A DNA stretch of 58,339 nt from Prochlorococcus sp. AG-347-L17 (GTDB taxonomy: Bacteria > Cyanobacteriota > Cyanobacteriia > PCC-6307 > Cyanobiaceae): contig QCCN01000010.1 in assembly GCA_003278925.1 (NCBI GenBank), positions 1 through 58,339 on the forward strand, written 5' to 3'. Shown here piece after piece: positions 37,019 to 47,370 of the stretch; position 1 is the first letter of the stretch, and every line of letters starts with the position of its first letter. The position numbers and the translations under genes are program-made. The notes beneath the pieces are model-generated. The model was not told the origin of the DNA. It made no database searches and saw only the letters and a program-made list of their open reading frames with translations.

Positions 37019-38839
37019 ATGTCTCAGCAAATTATCATAGCTGAGCAGGCTCGAATTGCAGCTCTACTCACAGATGATCGAGTTGATGAATTAATCGTCG
37101 CACAAGGTCAATATCAAATTGGCGATATTTTTTTTGGAACAGTTGAAAATGTTCTCCCTGGCATTGATGCCGCTTTCATAAATATTGGTGAAAGTGATAA
37201 AAATGGATTCATCCATGTTTCAGATTTAGGTCCACTAAGACTTAAAAAAGGAACATTTGGAATAACTGAATTACTCGAACCAAAACAAAAAGTTCTAGTA
37301 CAGGTGATAAAGGAACCCACAGGATCTAAAGGACCTAGACTAACAGGGAGTATTTCAATCCCAGGAAAATATTTAATATTACAGCCATATGGCCAAGGAG
37401 TAAATATTTCAAGAAAAATAAATACAGAAACAGAACGAAGCCGTTTGAAAGCTCTTGGGGTTCTAATAAAACCACCTAGCACAGGCTTGTTATTCAGAAC
37501 AGAGGCTGAAAAGATAAAAGAAGAACTTCTAATTGAAGATTTAGAACATTTAATTCAGCAATGGGAAAATATATTAAAAATTTCTGAGGCTTCTAATCCG
37601 CCAAATTTAGTAAAAAGAGATGATGATTTCTCTCTTAAGATCTTAAGAGATCATATTAAAGAATCAACTAAAAGCATAATTATAGATAGTAAATTTTCAG
37701 TTTCAAGAGCAAAAGATTTTTTAATAAATTATGAATCTGATATAGATATTGAATTTCACGATAACAATATAAACCAACATATTTTTGAGAAATACAAAAT
37801 TAAAAAAACAATCCAAAAAGCCCTCCAGCCTAGAGTAGATCTTCCTTCAGGGGGTTATATAATTATTGAACCTACTGAAGCTTTAACAGTAATCGATGTA
37901 AACTCTGGATCATTTACAAGATCCGCCAACTCAAGACAAACCGTTTTGTGGACGAACTGCGAAGCAGCAGTTGAAATCTCAAGACAAATGAAATTAAGAA
38001 ATATTGGTGGAGTTATAGTAGTAGATTTTATTGATATGGAATCTAGAAGAGATCAATTTCAGTTACTTGAGCATTTTACCTCAGCAATAAAAGATGATTC
38101 TGCTAGACCTCAAATAGCTCAGCTTACTGAATTAGGTTTAGTGGAGTTAACCAGAAAGAGGCAAGGTCAAAATATATATGAATTATTTGGTAAAAAATGC
38201 TCTACATGCGATGGTACAGGACATTTAGAAAATATTCTAAATACCGAAATTTCTAACTTTGGAATTAAAAATGTTGAAAATCAATCTAATCATTCAAACA
38301 ATCTAAAATCTTTAGATATAAATACTTTTCAATCAACTGATGAGCAAGAAAAAATAATTGACAAAGAATTAATTAACTCCAAAGACCCAAGTAAGGAGAA
38401 TTCTTCTAATAAAAAAGAAAGTGAAAATGAAAATTTGAACCAATCAAATTCAAAGGAAAAAAACACAATAACAGTTGATCTTACTGATGAAGAAAAAATT
38501 GTTTTCAGTCAATTAGGTATTAATCCACTTATAAAATTAGGAAAAGAATATCTCACCAGCAACAATTTTGTGCGTTTAAAAGACAGCAATAAGGAATCGG
38601 AAAAACACTTGGATAATAAAAAAACAAAAGCAAAACAAATTAAAACAGTCTCAAAATCGGAAGAAGAAAATATTCAAATTAAAATTGAAGCAGATACAAA
38701 TTCTAAAGATAAATCAAAAAATAAAACTGATTCAAATAATGAAGTTCTATCTAAAGATAAAAAAGATGAATTTGAACATACAGATGAGCTAAGCAATGCA
38801 AGAAAAAAAAGAAGAAGATCTTCAGCAAGCATTGAATAA
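37019..38839 (+). CDS. rne: Ribonuclease E/G family endoribonuclease
   Basis: 606 residues. The N-terminal catalytic half has the S1 domain ([24 protein letters not shown]), DNase I-like metal site residues in [12 protein letters not shown] and [11 protein letters not shown], and the Zn-link CSTCDGTG with Cys394 and Cys397. Beyond about residue 410 the protein is charged and disordered, ending in an Arg-rich block [11 protein letters not shown] like the cyanobacterial C-terminal peptide that recruits PNPase. Its last 44 nt also encode the start of rnhB. Confidence 0.96.
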   Translation: MSQQIIIAEQARIAALLTDDRVDELIVAQGQYQIGDIFFGTVENVLPGIDAAFINIGESDKNGFIHVSDLGPLRLKKGTFGITELLEPKQKVLVQVIKEPTGSKGPRLTGSISIPGKYLILQPYGQGVNISRKINTETERSRLKALGVLIKPPSTGLLFRTEAEKIKEELLIEDLEHLIQQWENILKISEASNPPNLVKRDDDFSLKILRDHIKESTKSIIIDSKFSVSRAKDFLINYESDIDIEFHDNNINQHIFEKYKIKKTIQKALQPRVDLPSGGYIIIEPTEALTVIDVNSGSFTRSANSRQTVLWTNCEAAVEISRQMKLRNIGGVIVVDFIDMESRRDQFQLLEHFTSAIKDDSARPQIAQLTELGLVELTRKRQGQNIYELFGKKCSTCDGTGHLENILNTEISNFGIKNVENQSNHSNNLKSLDINTFQSTDEQEKIIDKELINSKDPSKENSSNKKESENENLNQSNSKEKNTITVDLTDEEKIVFSQLGINPLIKLGKEYLTSNNFVRLKDSNKESEKHLDNKKTKAKQIKTVSKSEEENIQIKIEADTNSKDKSKNKTDSNNEVLSKDKKDEFEHTDELSNARKKRRRSSASIE

Positions 38840-39413
38840 AGTATCCGAAGTTGGAATTGATGAAGTTGGTAAGGGAGCAATTTTTGGTCCGGTTTTTTCA
38901 GCAGTTGTAGTATTAACTGAAAAACATAAATTTTTCTTAAAACAATTTGGTGTAACAGATAGTAAAAAACTAACTCCCAAAAAAAGAAAATTACTTTTAC
39001 CAAAAATTTTATTACTCTCTTCAGACTATGGAATTGGGCAATCTTCAGCTAGAGAAATAGATAAGTTAGGTATCAGAGTTGCAACAGAACTTTCAATGAT
39101 GAGAGCTATAAAAAAATTAAAAGAGAAGCCATCTGAATTAATAATTGATGGCCCTTTATTATTAAGGCCATGGAAAGGCATTCAGAGAAACATTGTATCC
39201 GGAGACTCAAAGTTTATCTCCATAGCTTCAGCAAGCATAGTTGCCAAAGTTTCTCGCGATCAATTAATAGAGAGATTGGAAAAAAAATATTCAGGATACT
39301 TTATATTTAAAAATAAGGGTTATGGAACCACAGAGCATCTTTCATCAATCAAAAAAAAAGGAATAACTCAACTTCATAGGAAAAGTTTTTTAAAAAAATC
39401 AAATCTTATTTAA
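38796..39413 (+). CDS. rnhB: Ribonuclease HII
   Basis: 205 residues. Removes ribonucleotides from RNA-DNA hybrids. Shows [21 protein letters not shown] with the first catalytic Asp-Glu, [20 protein letters not shown] and [14 protein letters not shown]. The ATG at 38796 lies 44 nt inside rne in the +1 frame; TTG at 38832 is the only other nearby start. The first 15 residues are acidic and Gln-rich and precede the catalytic domain. It overlaps the convergent DUF1997 gene by 15 bp. Confidence 0.95.
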   Translation: MQEKKEEDLQQALNKVSEVGIDEVGKGAIFGPVFSAVVVLTEKHKFFLKQFGVTDSKKLTPKKRKLLLPKILLLSSDYGIGQSSAREIDKLGIRVATELSMMRAIKKLKEKPSELIIDGPLLLRPWKGIQRNIVSGDSKFISIASASIVAKVSRDQLIERLEKKYSGYFIFKNKGYGTTEHLSSIKKKGITQLHRKSFLKKSNLI

Positions 39414-39917
39414 TTCACACCAATCTAAAAAATCTTTTACGAGTTGCTGTTGAACCCTTGACTTTATACCCAGCAGAATCCCATTTAATACCGAATGACC
39501 AGTAGATTCCAAAATTTTCCTTGGCACTAGCTTCAGTAGAGTTGGTTGGCTTACAGATACCCCAAGAAGCGCCTCACCTTCTAAACCAATATCAGTTGCT
39601 TCCAAATTAGCTTTCAAAATAAGATTAAAATCATCTATCATCCCCAAACCATCCAATGTACTTTCAAGAGCACTCATTTTTAAAATTCCATCTTTATTTT
39701 CTACCGCAATTGAGACAACAGGGTTAATATCTAATTGAAAAACCTTGAAACTTGTTACTGTATACTTATATCTACCTACCCCTTCTGGTACTAATTTTTT
39801 GGAGTCAAGCATTGCTCCAACAACTCTTTCTTCTTCCAAAAGATATTTAGAAAGATATTCTTTATTACGTGTTACAGAGAGCTTTAGTTTCTGTTTAGCA
39901 TCAAAAGACAATAGCAT
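39399..39917 (-). CDS. DUF1997 family protein
   Basis: 172 residues, soluble, of the DUF1997 family conserved in cyanobacteria and plants. Visible features are an N-terminal beta-rich region ([26 protein letters not shown]), acidic [19 protein letters not shown], and a C-terminal helix ending [13 protein letters not shown]. The fold resembles a lipid- or hydrophobic-ligand-binding domain, but no function is established. Its 3' end overlaps rnhB. Confidence 0.75.
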   Translation of the reverse strand: MLLSFDAKQKLKLSVTRNKEYLSKYLLEEERVVGAMLDSKKLVPEGVGRYKYTVTSFKVFQLDINPVVSIAVENKDGILKMSALESTLDGLGMIDDFNLILKANLEATDIGLEGEALLGVSVSQPTLLKLVPRKILESTGHSVLNGILLGIKSRVQQQLVKDFLDWCELNKI

Positions 39918-39967
39918 TTTCTATATTCCTCCAATGCTTATTTGATCTCTTTTTTTTTCGATTAATC

Positions 39968-40813
39968 ATGCGCAAACAAGTTGCATATTTAGGTCCTCAA
40001 GGAACATATGCAGAAAAAGCAGCCCATATTTTATCAAAGCTTGCAAATTTTCAGACACCTATATTTGTACCATGTAATGGGTTACATTCGGTCATTAAAT
40101 CAATAGCGTACAACAATTGTGATGCTGCAGTAGTCCCTATAGAAAACTCTGTAGAAGGAGGAGTTACAGCTACTCTAGATGCCCTTTGGAAATTTCCTAA
40201 AATTTATATAAATAAAGCAATTGTTTTACCTATAAAACATACATTAATTAGTGAAGGAGAACTTTCAAACATTTCAGAAGTATTATCTCATCCTCAAGCA
40301 TTAGCTCAATGTTCAGAATGGTTATCTGAAAATCTTCCAAATGCAATTCCTCTCCCAACAAATTCAACATCAGAAGCTGTCAATATGGTCAAGGGGAGTA
40401 AATTCAGAGCAGCTATCGGTTCAAAATCATTAATTCAAATCGAAGGACTTAAAGAATTAGCCTTTCCCATCAATGATGTTCCAGGTAATTGCACTAGATT
40501 TGTTTTGTTGAGCAAGGAATTAAGTTCAAATATAGCTAATATTGCCAGTTTTGCTTTCTCATTAATTTCAAATAAACCTGGTGCTTTGCTTAAAGCTTTA
40601 AATTATATTGCAGATTATGGATTTAATATGAGTAAAATTGAATCGAGACCTTCAAAAAGAGAATTAGGCGAATATATAATTTATGTAGATTTAGAAATCA
40701 ATAATCAAAATAACATTAAAAATTTTCTTGAATTAAAAAATAAGCTAAAGCCACTTTGCAAGAATTTAGTAGATTTTGGAAATTATTTTTCTGAAAATAT
40801 TGAAATAGATTAA
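39968..40813 (+). CDS. pheA: Prephenate dehydratase (PheA)
   Basis: 281 residues. Converts prephenate to phenylpyruvate. Dehydratase domain: YLGPQGTYAEKAA at the start, VVPIENSVEGGV, HPQALAQC and the catalytic-site NCTRFVLLS (Thr-Arg-Phe). A C-terminal ACT domain, with GALLKALNYIADYGFNMSKIESRP, should bind phenylalanine for feedback inhibition. There is no chorismate mutase domain. Ends 1 bp from the convergent methyltransferase. Confidence 0.96.
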   Translation: MRKQVAYLGPQGTYAEKAAHILSKLANFQTPIFVPCNGLHSVIKSIAYNNCDAAVVPIENSVEGGVTATLDALWKFPKIYINKAIVLPIKHTLISEGELSNISEVLSHPQALAQCSEWLSENLPNAIPLPTNSTSEAVNMVKGSKFRAAIGSKSLIQIEGLKELAFPINDVPGNCTRFVLLSKELSSNIANIASFAFSLISNKPGALLKALNYIADYGFNMSKIESRPSKRELGEYIIYVDLEINNQNNIKNFLELKNKLKPLCKNLVDFGNYFSENIEID

Positions 40814-40814
40814 T

Positions 40815-41750
40815 TTATCCTCTGCATTTATAAACTCCAAACTCCATTAAACCTTTTCTAAATGCCCAATTCATGAGAAGTATCGTTGGAATCTCTCTAA
40901 TCGACTTCACTAGCGCAAATGGGCCAAGTGACAAAATTACGAAGGGTCTTCGGATGCCTTCAATAATGGAGTCGTACCATGAAGGATTTGTATAGGAATT
41001 CCAATTATCAGAAATAACTCTTCCTGAACTATTTTCGTTAGTTCTAAGAATTTTACTAAATTCGTTAATGCTAATAAAATTAGGATGTACCCATTGTTCA
41101 AGTAATTGTTTAAGAACTAATTTTTCAAAAAATGATGGGGGGTATGCCACGAGGTCTCTTGAGTTCCAATCAGCCAATGCCAAATAACCTCCAGGTCTTA
41201 GAGTTCTCAGCATTTCATCTGCAAACCTAGTTTTATCATTCATATGTGCACCAGCCTCAACACTCCAGACAGCATCAAATGATCCATCTTCAAATTTTAA
41301 ATCCAAAGCATCCATTACTTGGAAGTTGCAATTTAGCCCATGAGGAGTAAGTTCTCTTGCTCTTTTAACTTGAGCCGGACTAATTGTAATGCCAGTAACA
41401 TTAAATCCATAATATTCTGCAAGAATCCTAGAACTTCCTCCTATTCCACAACCTACATCAAGTATTCTGGATCCCTGTGGCAATTTATCTAGACCACTCC
41501 ATTTGACTAATTCATGTACAAACTTAACTTTAGCCTTTCTAAAATCAATATTCCCCCCCCCTGAGGGATAAAAACCCAAATGTATATGTTCTCCCCACAA
41601 TCTCTCTAGTAATTTATCCTGGGTCCAAGCATCATATGCAGAAGCTACTGTACCGGAAGAAATATATTTTCTAGCATTATTTCTCCAGATTAAAGCTAGG
41701 ACTAAAGAGAATAAAACTATTAAAAAAAAAGGGAGTAATAATTCAAACAT
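40815..41750 (-). CDS. MPBQ/MSBQ methyltransferase (plastoquinone/tocopherol synthesis)
   Basis: 311 residues. An N-terminal hydrophobic anchor (about 3-22) is followed by a class I SAM fold: ILDVGCGIGGSSRILAEYYG, then VTGITISPAQVKRA, VWSVEAGAHM and LRPGGYLALADWN. This layout and the C-terminal IREIPTILLM segment match my memory of Synechocystis Sll0418, which methylates 2-methyl-6-phytyl- and 2-methyl-6-solanyl-benzoquinol. It sits one base after the LON-domain gene, suggesting co-transcription, and would act at the thylakoid or envelope membrane. Confidence 0.88.
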   Translation of the reverse strand: MFELLLPFFLIVLFSLVLALIWRNNARKYISSGTVASAYDAWTQDKLLERLWGEHIHLGFYPSGGGNIDFRKAKVKFVHELVKWSGLDKLPQGSRILDVGCGIGGSSRILAEYYGFNVTGITISPAQVKRARELTPHGLNCNFQVMDALDLKFEDGSFDAVWSVEAGAHMNDKTRFADEMLRTLRPGGYLALADWNSRDLVAYPPSFFEKLVLKQLLEQWVHPNFISINEFSKILRTNENSSGRVISDNWNSYTNPSWYDSIIEGIRRPFVILSLGPFALVKSIREIPTILLMNWAFRKGLMEFGVYKCRG

Positions 41751-42407
41751 TTAATTTTCTTTTATATCAGGGAAACTCTCTTTCAATGCTGTTCTTGCTG
41801 CAAGTTGTTTTCTTGTATGATCAAGCATTTCATATTCTCTTTGCAAACGGGTAAAAGTATTTCTCTCCTCAAGAAGTCTTTGCTGTTCCTCCGCAACAGG
41901 GCCACCCAAATGAGCTCCTATCCAGAATGATAAATCCATTGGGTTGTCAGGTAATTTTTCAGGTAGATTTTTCTTAGTATTAGTCAATTTACTCGTTAAA
42001 TTAATAACATCACTAAGTGCTTCCTTTACTAAATCTTTTAGAGAATCTAATTTTTTAAAGTCATCAATATTTTCGTCACTAATCCAACTAACCATCGCAG
42101 AATAAAATGGCGTCGAACGGGTAATTTCTAAGACTTGAAATCTTTGTTGTCCGAGTGTGATAATATTACTTCTCCCATCCTCTGCAGTTTGATGTTTTAT
42201 AATTTGTGCGCAACATCCAACCTTAGCCATAGTTTTAGTAGTTGGATCCCATTTAATAACTCCAAACATAGAATCACTTTCAAGAACAGATTGGAGCATG
42301 ATCCTATATCTCGATTCAAAAATATGTAAAGGCAATACTTCTTGAGGAAAAAGGACTACCTCTGGCAAAGGAAATAAAGGTAATTCCCTTACTGAGAGTT
42401 CTCCCAT
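41751..42407 (-). CDS. LON substrate-binding (PUA-like) domain protein
   Basis: 218 residues. The N-terminal half is a Lon N-domain: LPLFPLPEVVLFPQEVLPLHIFE, RYRIMLQSVLESDSMFGVI, and VGCCAQI; the C-terminal half is helical. There is no ATPase or peptidase domain, so it is not Lon protease but a stand-alone domain protein. Role unknown, possibly a protein-quality or adaptor function. It abuts the MPBQ methyltransferase downstream. Confidence 0.88.
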   Translation of the reverse strand: MGELSVRELPLFPLPEVVLFPQEVLPLHIFESRYRIMLQSVLESDSMFGVIKWDPTTKTMAKVGCCAQIIKHQTAEDGRSNIITLGQQRFQVLEITRSTPFYSAMVSWISDENIDDFKKLDSLKDLVKEALSDVINLTSKLTNTKKNLPEKLPDNPMDLSFWIGAHLGGPVAEEQQRLLEERNTFTRLQREYEMLDHTRKQLAARTALKESFPDIKEN

Positions 42408-42463
42408 TTAAACCTCATTTCAATATTTTTATACTAGTCAATTTAAGGCGCTTTCGGGATTTA

Positions 42464-42784
42464 TTAAAGTTTAACTTCTATATCTACACCACTAGGAAGA
42501 TCTAGCTTCATTAAAGCATCAATAGTTTTTGCAGAAGGACTGTAAATGTCTATTATTCTTCGATGTGTTCTTGTTTCAAAATGCTCTCTAGAATCTTTAT
42601 CAACATGTGGCGATCTTAGAACACAATAAATCTTCCTTTTTGTAGGTAAAGGTATTGGTCCTATTGCTGAGGCAGAAGTAGTATCAGCAGTTTGGATAAT
42701 TTTGTCGCAAGATAAATCAAGCATTCTTCTATCAAATGCTTTGAGCCTTATTCTTATTTTTTGTTGTGCAATTGATGCAGTCAT
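42464..42784 (-). CDS. rpsJ: 30S ribosomal protein S10
   Basis: 106 residues, full length: [44 protein letters not shown] and [10 protein letters not shown]. Besides its ribosomal place, S10 joins NusB in antitermination complexes. In cyanobacteria rpsJ follows tuf as here. The tuf-rpsJ gap contains a conspicuous inverted repeat. Confidence 0.98.
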   Translation of the reverse strand: MTASIAQQKIRIRLKAFDRRMLDLSCDKIIQTADTTSASAIGPIPLPTKRKIYCVLRSPHVDKDSREHFETRTHRRIIDIYSPSAKTIDALMKLDLPSGVDIEVKL

Positions 42785-42805
42785 AGTTTCAAATAACTTC
42801 TAATG

Positions 42806-42831
42806 AAGGGTCATTGATTAAAATGACCCTT
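42806..42831. promoter_or_regulatory. Stem-loop between tuf and rpsJ
   Basis: Perfect 10-bp inverted repeat AAGGGTCATT / AATGACCCTT separated by 6 bases, 53 nt after tuf and 21 nt before the rpsJ start. There is no T-run on the rpsJ side in the transcribed direction, so it does not look like a standard terminator. More likely an attenuator, mRNA-stabilising or processing hairpin that sets the tuf/rpsJ ratio. Confidence 0.55.
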
Positions 42832-42884
42832 ATCCATAATCTTATATTAGATGATTGAGGTTAAATTTTTAAAATTCAAATGTA

Positions 42885-44084
42885 TTATTTGAGTATTTTA
42901 GAAACAACTCCAGCACCAATAGTACGTCCACCTTCACGTATGGCGAATCGCATACCTTGTTCAATTGCTACTGGACAAATTAATTCTCCAGTCATCTTAA
43001 TTCTATCTCCTGGCATAACCATTTCGACATTAGATCCATCATCTGAGGTAAACGCAGTTATTTGACCTGTCACATCAGTTGTTCTGATGTAGAACTGAGG
43101 TCTATATCCTGCAAAGAAAGGAGTATGTCTTCCGCCCTCTTCTTTTTTGAGAACATAAACTTCTCCTTCAAACTGAGTATGAGGGGTAATAGATCCTTTT
43201 TTCACAAGAACCATTCCTCTTTCAATATCTTCTTTCTGGACACCCCGTAAAAGTAAACCAACATTATCGCCAGCCATACCTTCGTCAAGAAGTTTTCGGA
43301 ACATTTCAACTCCAGTCACAGTTGTTACTCTTGTATCTCTTATTCCGACTATTTCTACTTCTTCTCCAACCTTAACTTTACCTCTTTCAATTCTTCCAGT
43401 AGCAACAGTTCCTCTACCAGTAATCGAGAATACATCCTCAACTGCCATCAAGAATGGTTTATCAACTTCTCTTTCTGGTTCAGGAATGCTAGCATCAACT
43501 GCTTTCATTAATTCTTCAATCTTTGATTCCCAAGTAGAATCACCTTCGAGAGCTTTTAAACCTGAAACTTGAACAATAGGAATGTCATCTCCGGGGAAGT
43601 CATAACTATCTAACAGTTCCCTGATTTCCATTTCTACAAGCTCAATAATTTCTTCATCATCGACCATATCGCATTTATTGAGAGCAACTACAAGAGCAGG
43701 GACTCCGACCTGTTTAGCTAAAAGAATATGCTCTTTTGTTTGAGCCATAGGACCATCTGTGGCTGCACAAACTAGAATAGCTCCATCCATCTGTGCGGCC
43801 CCTGTGATCATATTTTTCACATAATCAGCATGTCCTGGGCAATCGACATGGGCATAGTGTCTGCCTTCAGTTTCATATTCAACATGAGCTGTATTAATGG
43901 TAATGCCACGCTCTCTTTCTTCAGGAGCACCATCAATGTCTCCATAGTCTTGAGCTTGAGCTTGACCTTTTTTAGCTAATACATTTGTAATAGCAGCTGT
44001 TAGTGTTGTTTTTCCATGATCAACATGGCCAATAGTACCTATGTTGACATGTGGTTTGTTTCTTTCGAACTTCTCGCGAGCCAT
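42885..44084 (-). CDS. tuf: Elongation factor Tu
   Basis: 399 residues. GTPase motifs GHVDHGKTT (18-26), [15 protein letters not shown] and the conserved domain II/III segments [12 protein letters not shown] and VVSKILK at the C-terminus. Delivers aminoacyl-tRNA. Fourth gene of rpsL-rpsG-fusA-tuf-rpsJ, 45 bp after fusA. Confidence 0.99.
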   Translation of the reverse strand: MAREKFERNKPHVNIGTIGHVDHGKTTLTAAITNVLAKKGQAQAQDYGDIDGAPEERERGITINTAHVEYETEGRHYAHVDCPGHADYVKNMITGAAQMDGAILVCAATDGPMAQTKEHILLAKQVGVPALVVALNKCDMVDDEEIIELVEMEIRELLDSYDFPGDDIPIVQVSGLKALEGDSTWESKIEELMKAVDASIPEPEREVDKPFLMAVEDVFSITGRGTVATGRIERGKVKVGEEVEIVGIRDTRVTTVTGVEMFRKLLDEGMAGDNVGLLLRGVQKEDIERGMVLVKKGSITPHTQFEGEVYVLKKEEGGRHTPFFAGYRPQFYIRTTDVTGQITAFTSDDGSNVEMVMPGDRIKMTGELICPVAIEQGMRFAIREGGRTIGAGVVSKILK

Positions 44085-44129
44085 TTTGAATTAAAGAATC
44101 GAGGGTTTAAAGGTGTTTTAGTTTAGAGA

Positions 44130-46205
44130 TCAGGAGTTGCCCTGATTCTTGGAAATGATAGCTTCAGCAACATTACGAGGAACTTCCTCATAATTTGCGA
44201 ACTCCATTGAAAATATACCCCGACCTTGAGTCATTGATCGGAGTTGAGTGGCATAACCGAACATTTCGGCTAAGGGCACTTTGGCCTGTACCTTAGACAA
44301 TCCATCATCAACAGATTGTCCTTCCACTTGACCTCTTCTGGAAGAGAGATCACCAATTACAGATCCAAGAAAGTCGTCAGGACTTTCGACCTCAACTTTC
44401 ATCATAGGCTCTAAAAGGACAGGATTGCATTTTTTAACCCCGTCTTTAAAAGCCATGGAACCTGCAATTTTGAAGGCCATTTCAGATGAGTCTACATCGT
44501 GGAATGAACCATCGACTAGTGTTACTTTTACATCAATGAGTGGATAACCCGCAAGAACGCCAGATTCACAGGTCTCTTTCATTCCATTAGATGCAGGACC
44601 AATATACTCTTTTGGTACAGCTCCACCAACAATTTTGTTTACAAATTCAAAACCTTTACCAACTTCAGCAGGTTCCATTTCAATAATTACATGACCATAT
44701 TGACCTTTACCTCCGGTCTGTCTTGCATATTTACCTTCGCCTTTAGAACTAGACCTAATAGTTTCTCTATATGAAACCTGTGGAGCTCCTATATTGGCTT
44801 CAACTTTAAATTCCCTTAACATTCTGTCAACAAGAATTTCCAAGTGCAACTCACCCATACCTGCAATGACAGTTTGATTTGTCTCAGGATCTGTACTTAC
44901 CCTAAAGGTTGGATCCTCTTCAGACAAAGCAGTTAAAGCTTTTGATAATTTTTCCATATCGCCCTTAGTTTTTGGCTCAACAGCTACGGAGATAACTGGT
45001 TCAGGGATAAACAATGTCTCCAAAACTATCGGATCTTCTGTGTTACACAAAGTGTCACCAGTTGTCGTGTTCTTAAGACCTAATACAGCTCCTAAATCTC
45101 CAGCCCTTAATTCATCAACCTCCTCTCTTTCATCAGCCTTAAGAATCACTAATCTAGAGATTCTCTCTTTAGCGTCCTTAGTAGAATTCATTACATAACT
45201 ACCCTTTGAAAGAACACCTGAATACATTCTCACAAAAGTTAATTTCCCATACGGATCTGACATCACTTTGAATGCTAATGCACTGAAAGGAGCATTATCA
45301 TCTGAAGGTCTAACATCTTCTTTGCCACTTGGCAAAACACCTTGTATTGGTTTGACATCAACTGGAGCTGGCAAGTAGTCGACTACAGCGTCTAATACAA
45401 GTTGGACTCCTTTATTCTTAAAAGCTGAACCGCATAATACTGGGACCAATCCATGTTTTAAAACCCCTTCCCTAATACCTTTTTTAAGTTGTTCTTCAGA
45501 TAATTCTCCTGTATCGAGAAATATTTCTATTAACTCTTCATCATTTTCTGCGACACTTTCCATTAACTTAAATCGCCACTCAGCAGCTTCCTCCTCCATG
45601 TCAGATGGAATTGGTCCTTCTTCAATATCAGTACCTAAATCGTTTTTATAAAGATATGCTTTGTTGGCTACTAAATCAATAATGCCTGTGAGATCACCTT
45701 CAGCCCCAATAGGTAACTGGATTGGAAGTGCATTTGCCTTTAGTCGATCTTTAATTTGCTTATTAACTTTTAAAAAATCCGCACCAGTTCTGTCCATTTT
45801 ATTAACAAAAACCATTCTTGGAACAGAGTATCTATCTGCTTGACGCCAAACCGTTTCAGATTGAGGCTGAACTCCACCAACTGCGCAAAATACAGCTATA
45901 ACTCCGTCCAACACACGCATTGATCTTTCAACTTCAATAGTAAAGTCAACGTGTCCAGGAGTATCAATAATATTAATCCTATGATCTTGCCAACTAGTAG
46001 ATATTGCAGCAGCAGTAATAGTTATTCCTCTTTCTCTTTCTTGAGCCATCCAATCCGTTACAGCAGCACCATCATGAACCTCGCCTATCTTATGAACTAC
46101 ACCTGAATAAAACAAAATTCTTTCAGTTGTTGTTGTCTTACCTGCATCAATATGAGCGGCTATACCTATGTTCCTTACTCGTTCTAGGGGAAAGTCGCGT
46201 GCCAA
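44130..46205 (-). CDS. fusA: Elongation factor G
   Basis: 691 residues, full length. G-domain motifs [24 protein letters not shown] and NKMDRTGAD; later domains include [12 protein letters not shown] and the C-terminal [16 protein letters not shown]. Catalyses ribosome translocation. In-operon order S12-S7-EF-G-EF-Tu is the classical str operon. Confidence 0.99.
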   Translation of the reverse strand: MARDFPLERVRNIGIAAHIDAGKTTTTERILFYSGVVHKIGEVHDGAAVTDWMAQERERGITITAAAISTSWQDHRINIIDTPGHVDFTIEVERSMRVLDGVIAVFCAVGGVQPQSETVWRQADRYSVPRMVFVNKMDRTGADFLKVNKQIKDRLKANALPIQLPIGAEGDLTGIIDLVANKAYLYKNDLGTDIEEGPIPSDMEEEAAEWRFKLMESVAENDEELIEIFLDTGELSEEQLKKGIREGVLKHGLVPVLCGSAFKNKGVQLVLDAVVDYLPAPVDVKPIQGVLPSGKEDVRPSDDNAPFSALAFKVMSDPYGKLTFVRMYSGVLSKGSYVMNSTKDAKERISRLVILKADEREEVDELRAGDLGAVLGLKNTTTGDTLCNTEDPIVLETLFIPEPVISVAVEPKTKGDMEKLSKALTALSEEDPTFRVSTDPETNQTVIAGMGELHLEILVDRMLREFKVEANIGAPQVSYRETIRSSSKGEGKYARQTGGKGQYGHVIIEMEPAEVGKGFEFVNKIVGGAVPKEYIGPASNGMKETCESGVLAGYPLIDVKVTLVDGSFHDVDSSEMAFKIAGSMAFKDGVKKCNPVLLEPMMKVEVESPDDFLGSVIGDLSSRRGQVEGQSVDDGLSKVQAKVPLAEMFGYATQLRSMTQGRGIFSMEFANYEEVPRNVAEAIISKNQGNS

Positions 46206-46301
46206 TTTTAAAGCTCCAAATAAAATAAATTTTGATAATTGTAGTTCACGCTAAAAGTAAACTTTAATAATAATAAACTACTTAAGTACCTTTTGATGAA
46301 A

Positions 46302-46772
46302 TTAATATCTGTAATGTGCAAAAGCTTTATTAGCTTCTGCCATTTTATGAGTATCTTCTCTTTTTTTAACGGCACTACCAGTTTCATTTGCTGCATCCAT
46401 CAACTCGCCAGCAAGTTTTTGGGACATGCTTTTACCATTTCTTGCACGTGAGAATGTAACAAGCCATCTTAATGCCATGGCCGTACCTCTCTCTTGGCGA
46501 ACTTCCATAGGTACTTGATATGTTGCACCACCAACTCTTCTAGCTCGTACCTCGACAAGAGGAGTAGCATTTTTTACAGCTGTTTCAAATAATTCCACTG
46601 CATTTCCACCTGTTCTCTCGCTTATTAAAGAAAACGCATCAGACAATATTCTTTGAGCTGTAGATTTTTTACCATGTTTCATCAATCTAGAAATCATCAT
46701 TGAAGCAAGACGACTATTAAATTGAGGATCAGGATGAACTGGTCTTTTTACTGCTGCATTACGACGTGACAT
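46302..46772 (-). CDS. rpsG: 30S ribosomal protein S7
   Basis: 156 residues, full length, starting [16 protein letters not shown]. Contains [39 protein letters not shown] and the [15 protein letters not shown] tail. Binds the 3' domain of 16S rRNA and nucleates the small-subunit head. 25 bp after rpsL, about 96 bp before fusA. Confidence 0.98.
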   Translation of the reverse strand: MSRRNAAVKRPVHPDPQFNSRLASMMISRLMKHGKKSTAQRILSDAFSLISERTGGNAVELFETAVKNATPLVEVRARRVGGATYQVPMEVRQERGTAMALRWLVTFSRARNGKSMSQKLAGELMDAANETGSAVKKREDTHKMAEANKAFAHYRY

Positions 46773-46797
46773 TTTATAAAAAAGTGATGTTTACAAA

Positions 46798-47172
46798 TTA
46801 ATCTTTTGGAGCTTTTGCTCCATACTTAGATCTGGATTGACGTCTATCTTTGACTCCAGCCGTATCTAAAGTTCCTCTTATTATATGATATCTAACGCCT
46901 GGTAAATCCTTGACTCTTCCACCCCTAAGTAATACTACAGAATGTTCTTGCAAATTATGTCCAATCCCAGGAATATAAGCAGTTACTTCGAAACCAGAAG
47001 TTAATCTTACCCTAGCAACTTTCCTCAAAGCTGAATTAGGCTTCTTTGGCGTTGATGTATATACTCTTGTACATACCCCTCTTCTTTCAGGGCAAGCTTT
47101 TAATGCAGGAGATTTTGTTTTCTTTGTCAGACGTTTTCTTTCTGAACCTACTAATTGTGAGATGGTGGGCAT
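46798..47172 (-). CDS. rpsL: 30S ribosomal protein S12
   Basis: 124 residues with the family motifs [38 protein letters not shown] and [20 protein letters not shown]. The decoding-centre lysine of the KKPNSA loop is present, so the protein should be of the streptomycin-sensitive form. First gene of the str operon, divergent from gltB over 198 bp. Confidence 0.98.
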   Translation of the reverse strand: MPTISQLVGSERKRLTKKTKSPALKACPERRGVCTRVYTSTPKKPNSALRKVARVRLTSGFEVTAYIPGIGHNLQEHSVVLLRGGRVKDLPGVRYHIIRGTLDTAGVKDRRQSRSKYGAKAPKD

Positions 47173-47327
47173 CTATATAACTGAGATAAAAAATAAAGAT
47201 TCTACTATCATAACCTTTTACGAGCACCTACTAAAAGTTTTTATTTATATTTTTTTTAAAAAATTTGGCAAATTAAAATTCTTTGGTAAATATTCATTAT
47301 CTTTAGATTTATTTTCATATTTATTTT

Positions 47328-47333
47328 TATAAT
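47328..47333 (+). promoter_or_regulatory. Candidate -10 box (TATAAT) for glutamate synthase
   Basis: Perfect TATAAT 37 bp upstream of the start codon, giving a short leader of about 30 nt. I looked for an NtcA-type GTA-N8-TAC element around it and found only imperfect matches, so regulation by NtcA cannot be claimed from the sequence. Confidence 0.45.
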
Positions 47334-47370
47334 AGAAATACATAAATAACTAAATAGAATTAAATAATCT

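Noticed and set aside
47173..47370. Possible NtcA-binding site upstream of glutamate synthase
   Set aside because: Only imperfect matches to GTA-N8-TAC (for example TAT-N8-TAC near the -10 box) occur, which is expected by chance in such AT-rich sequence.
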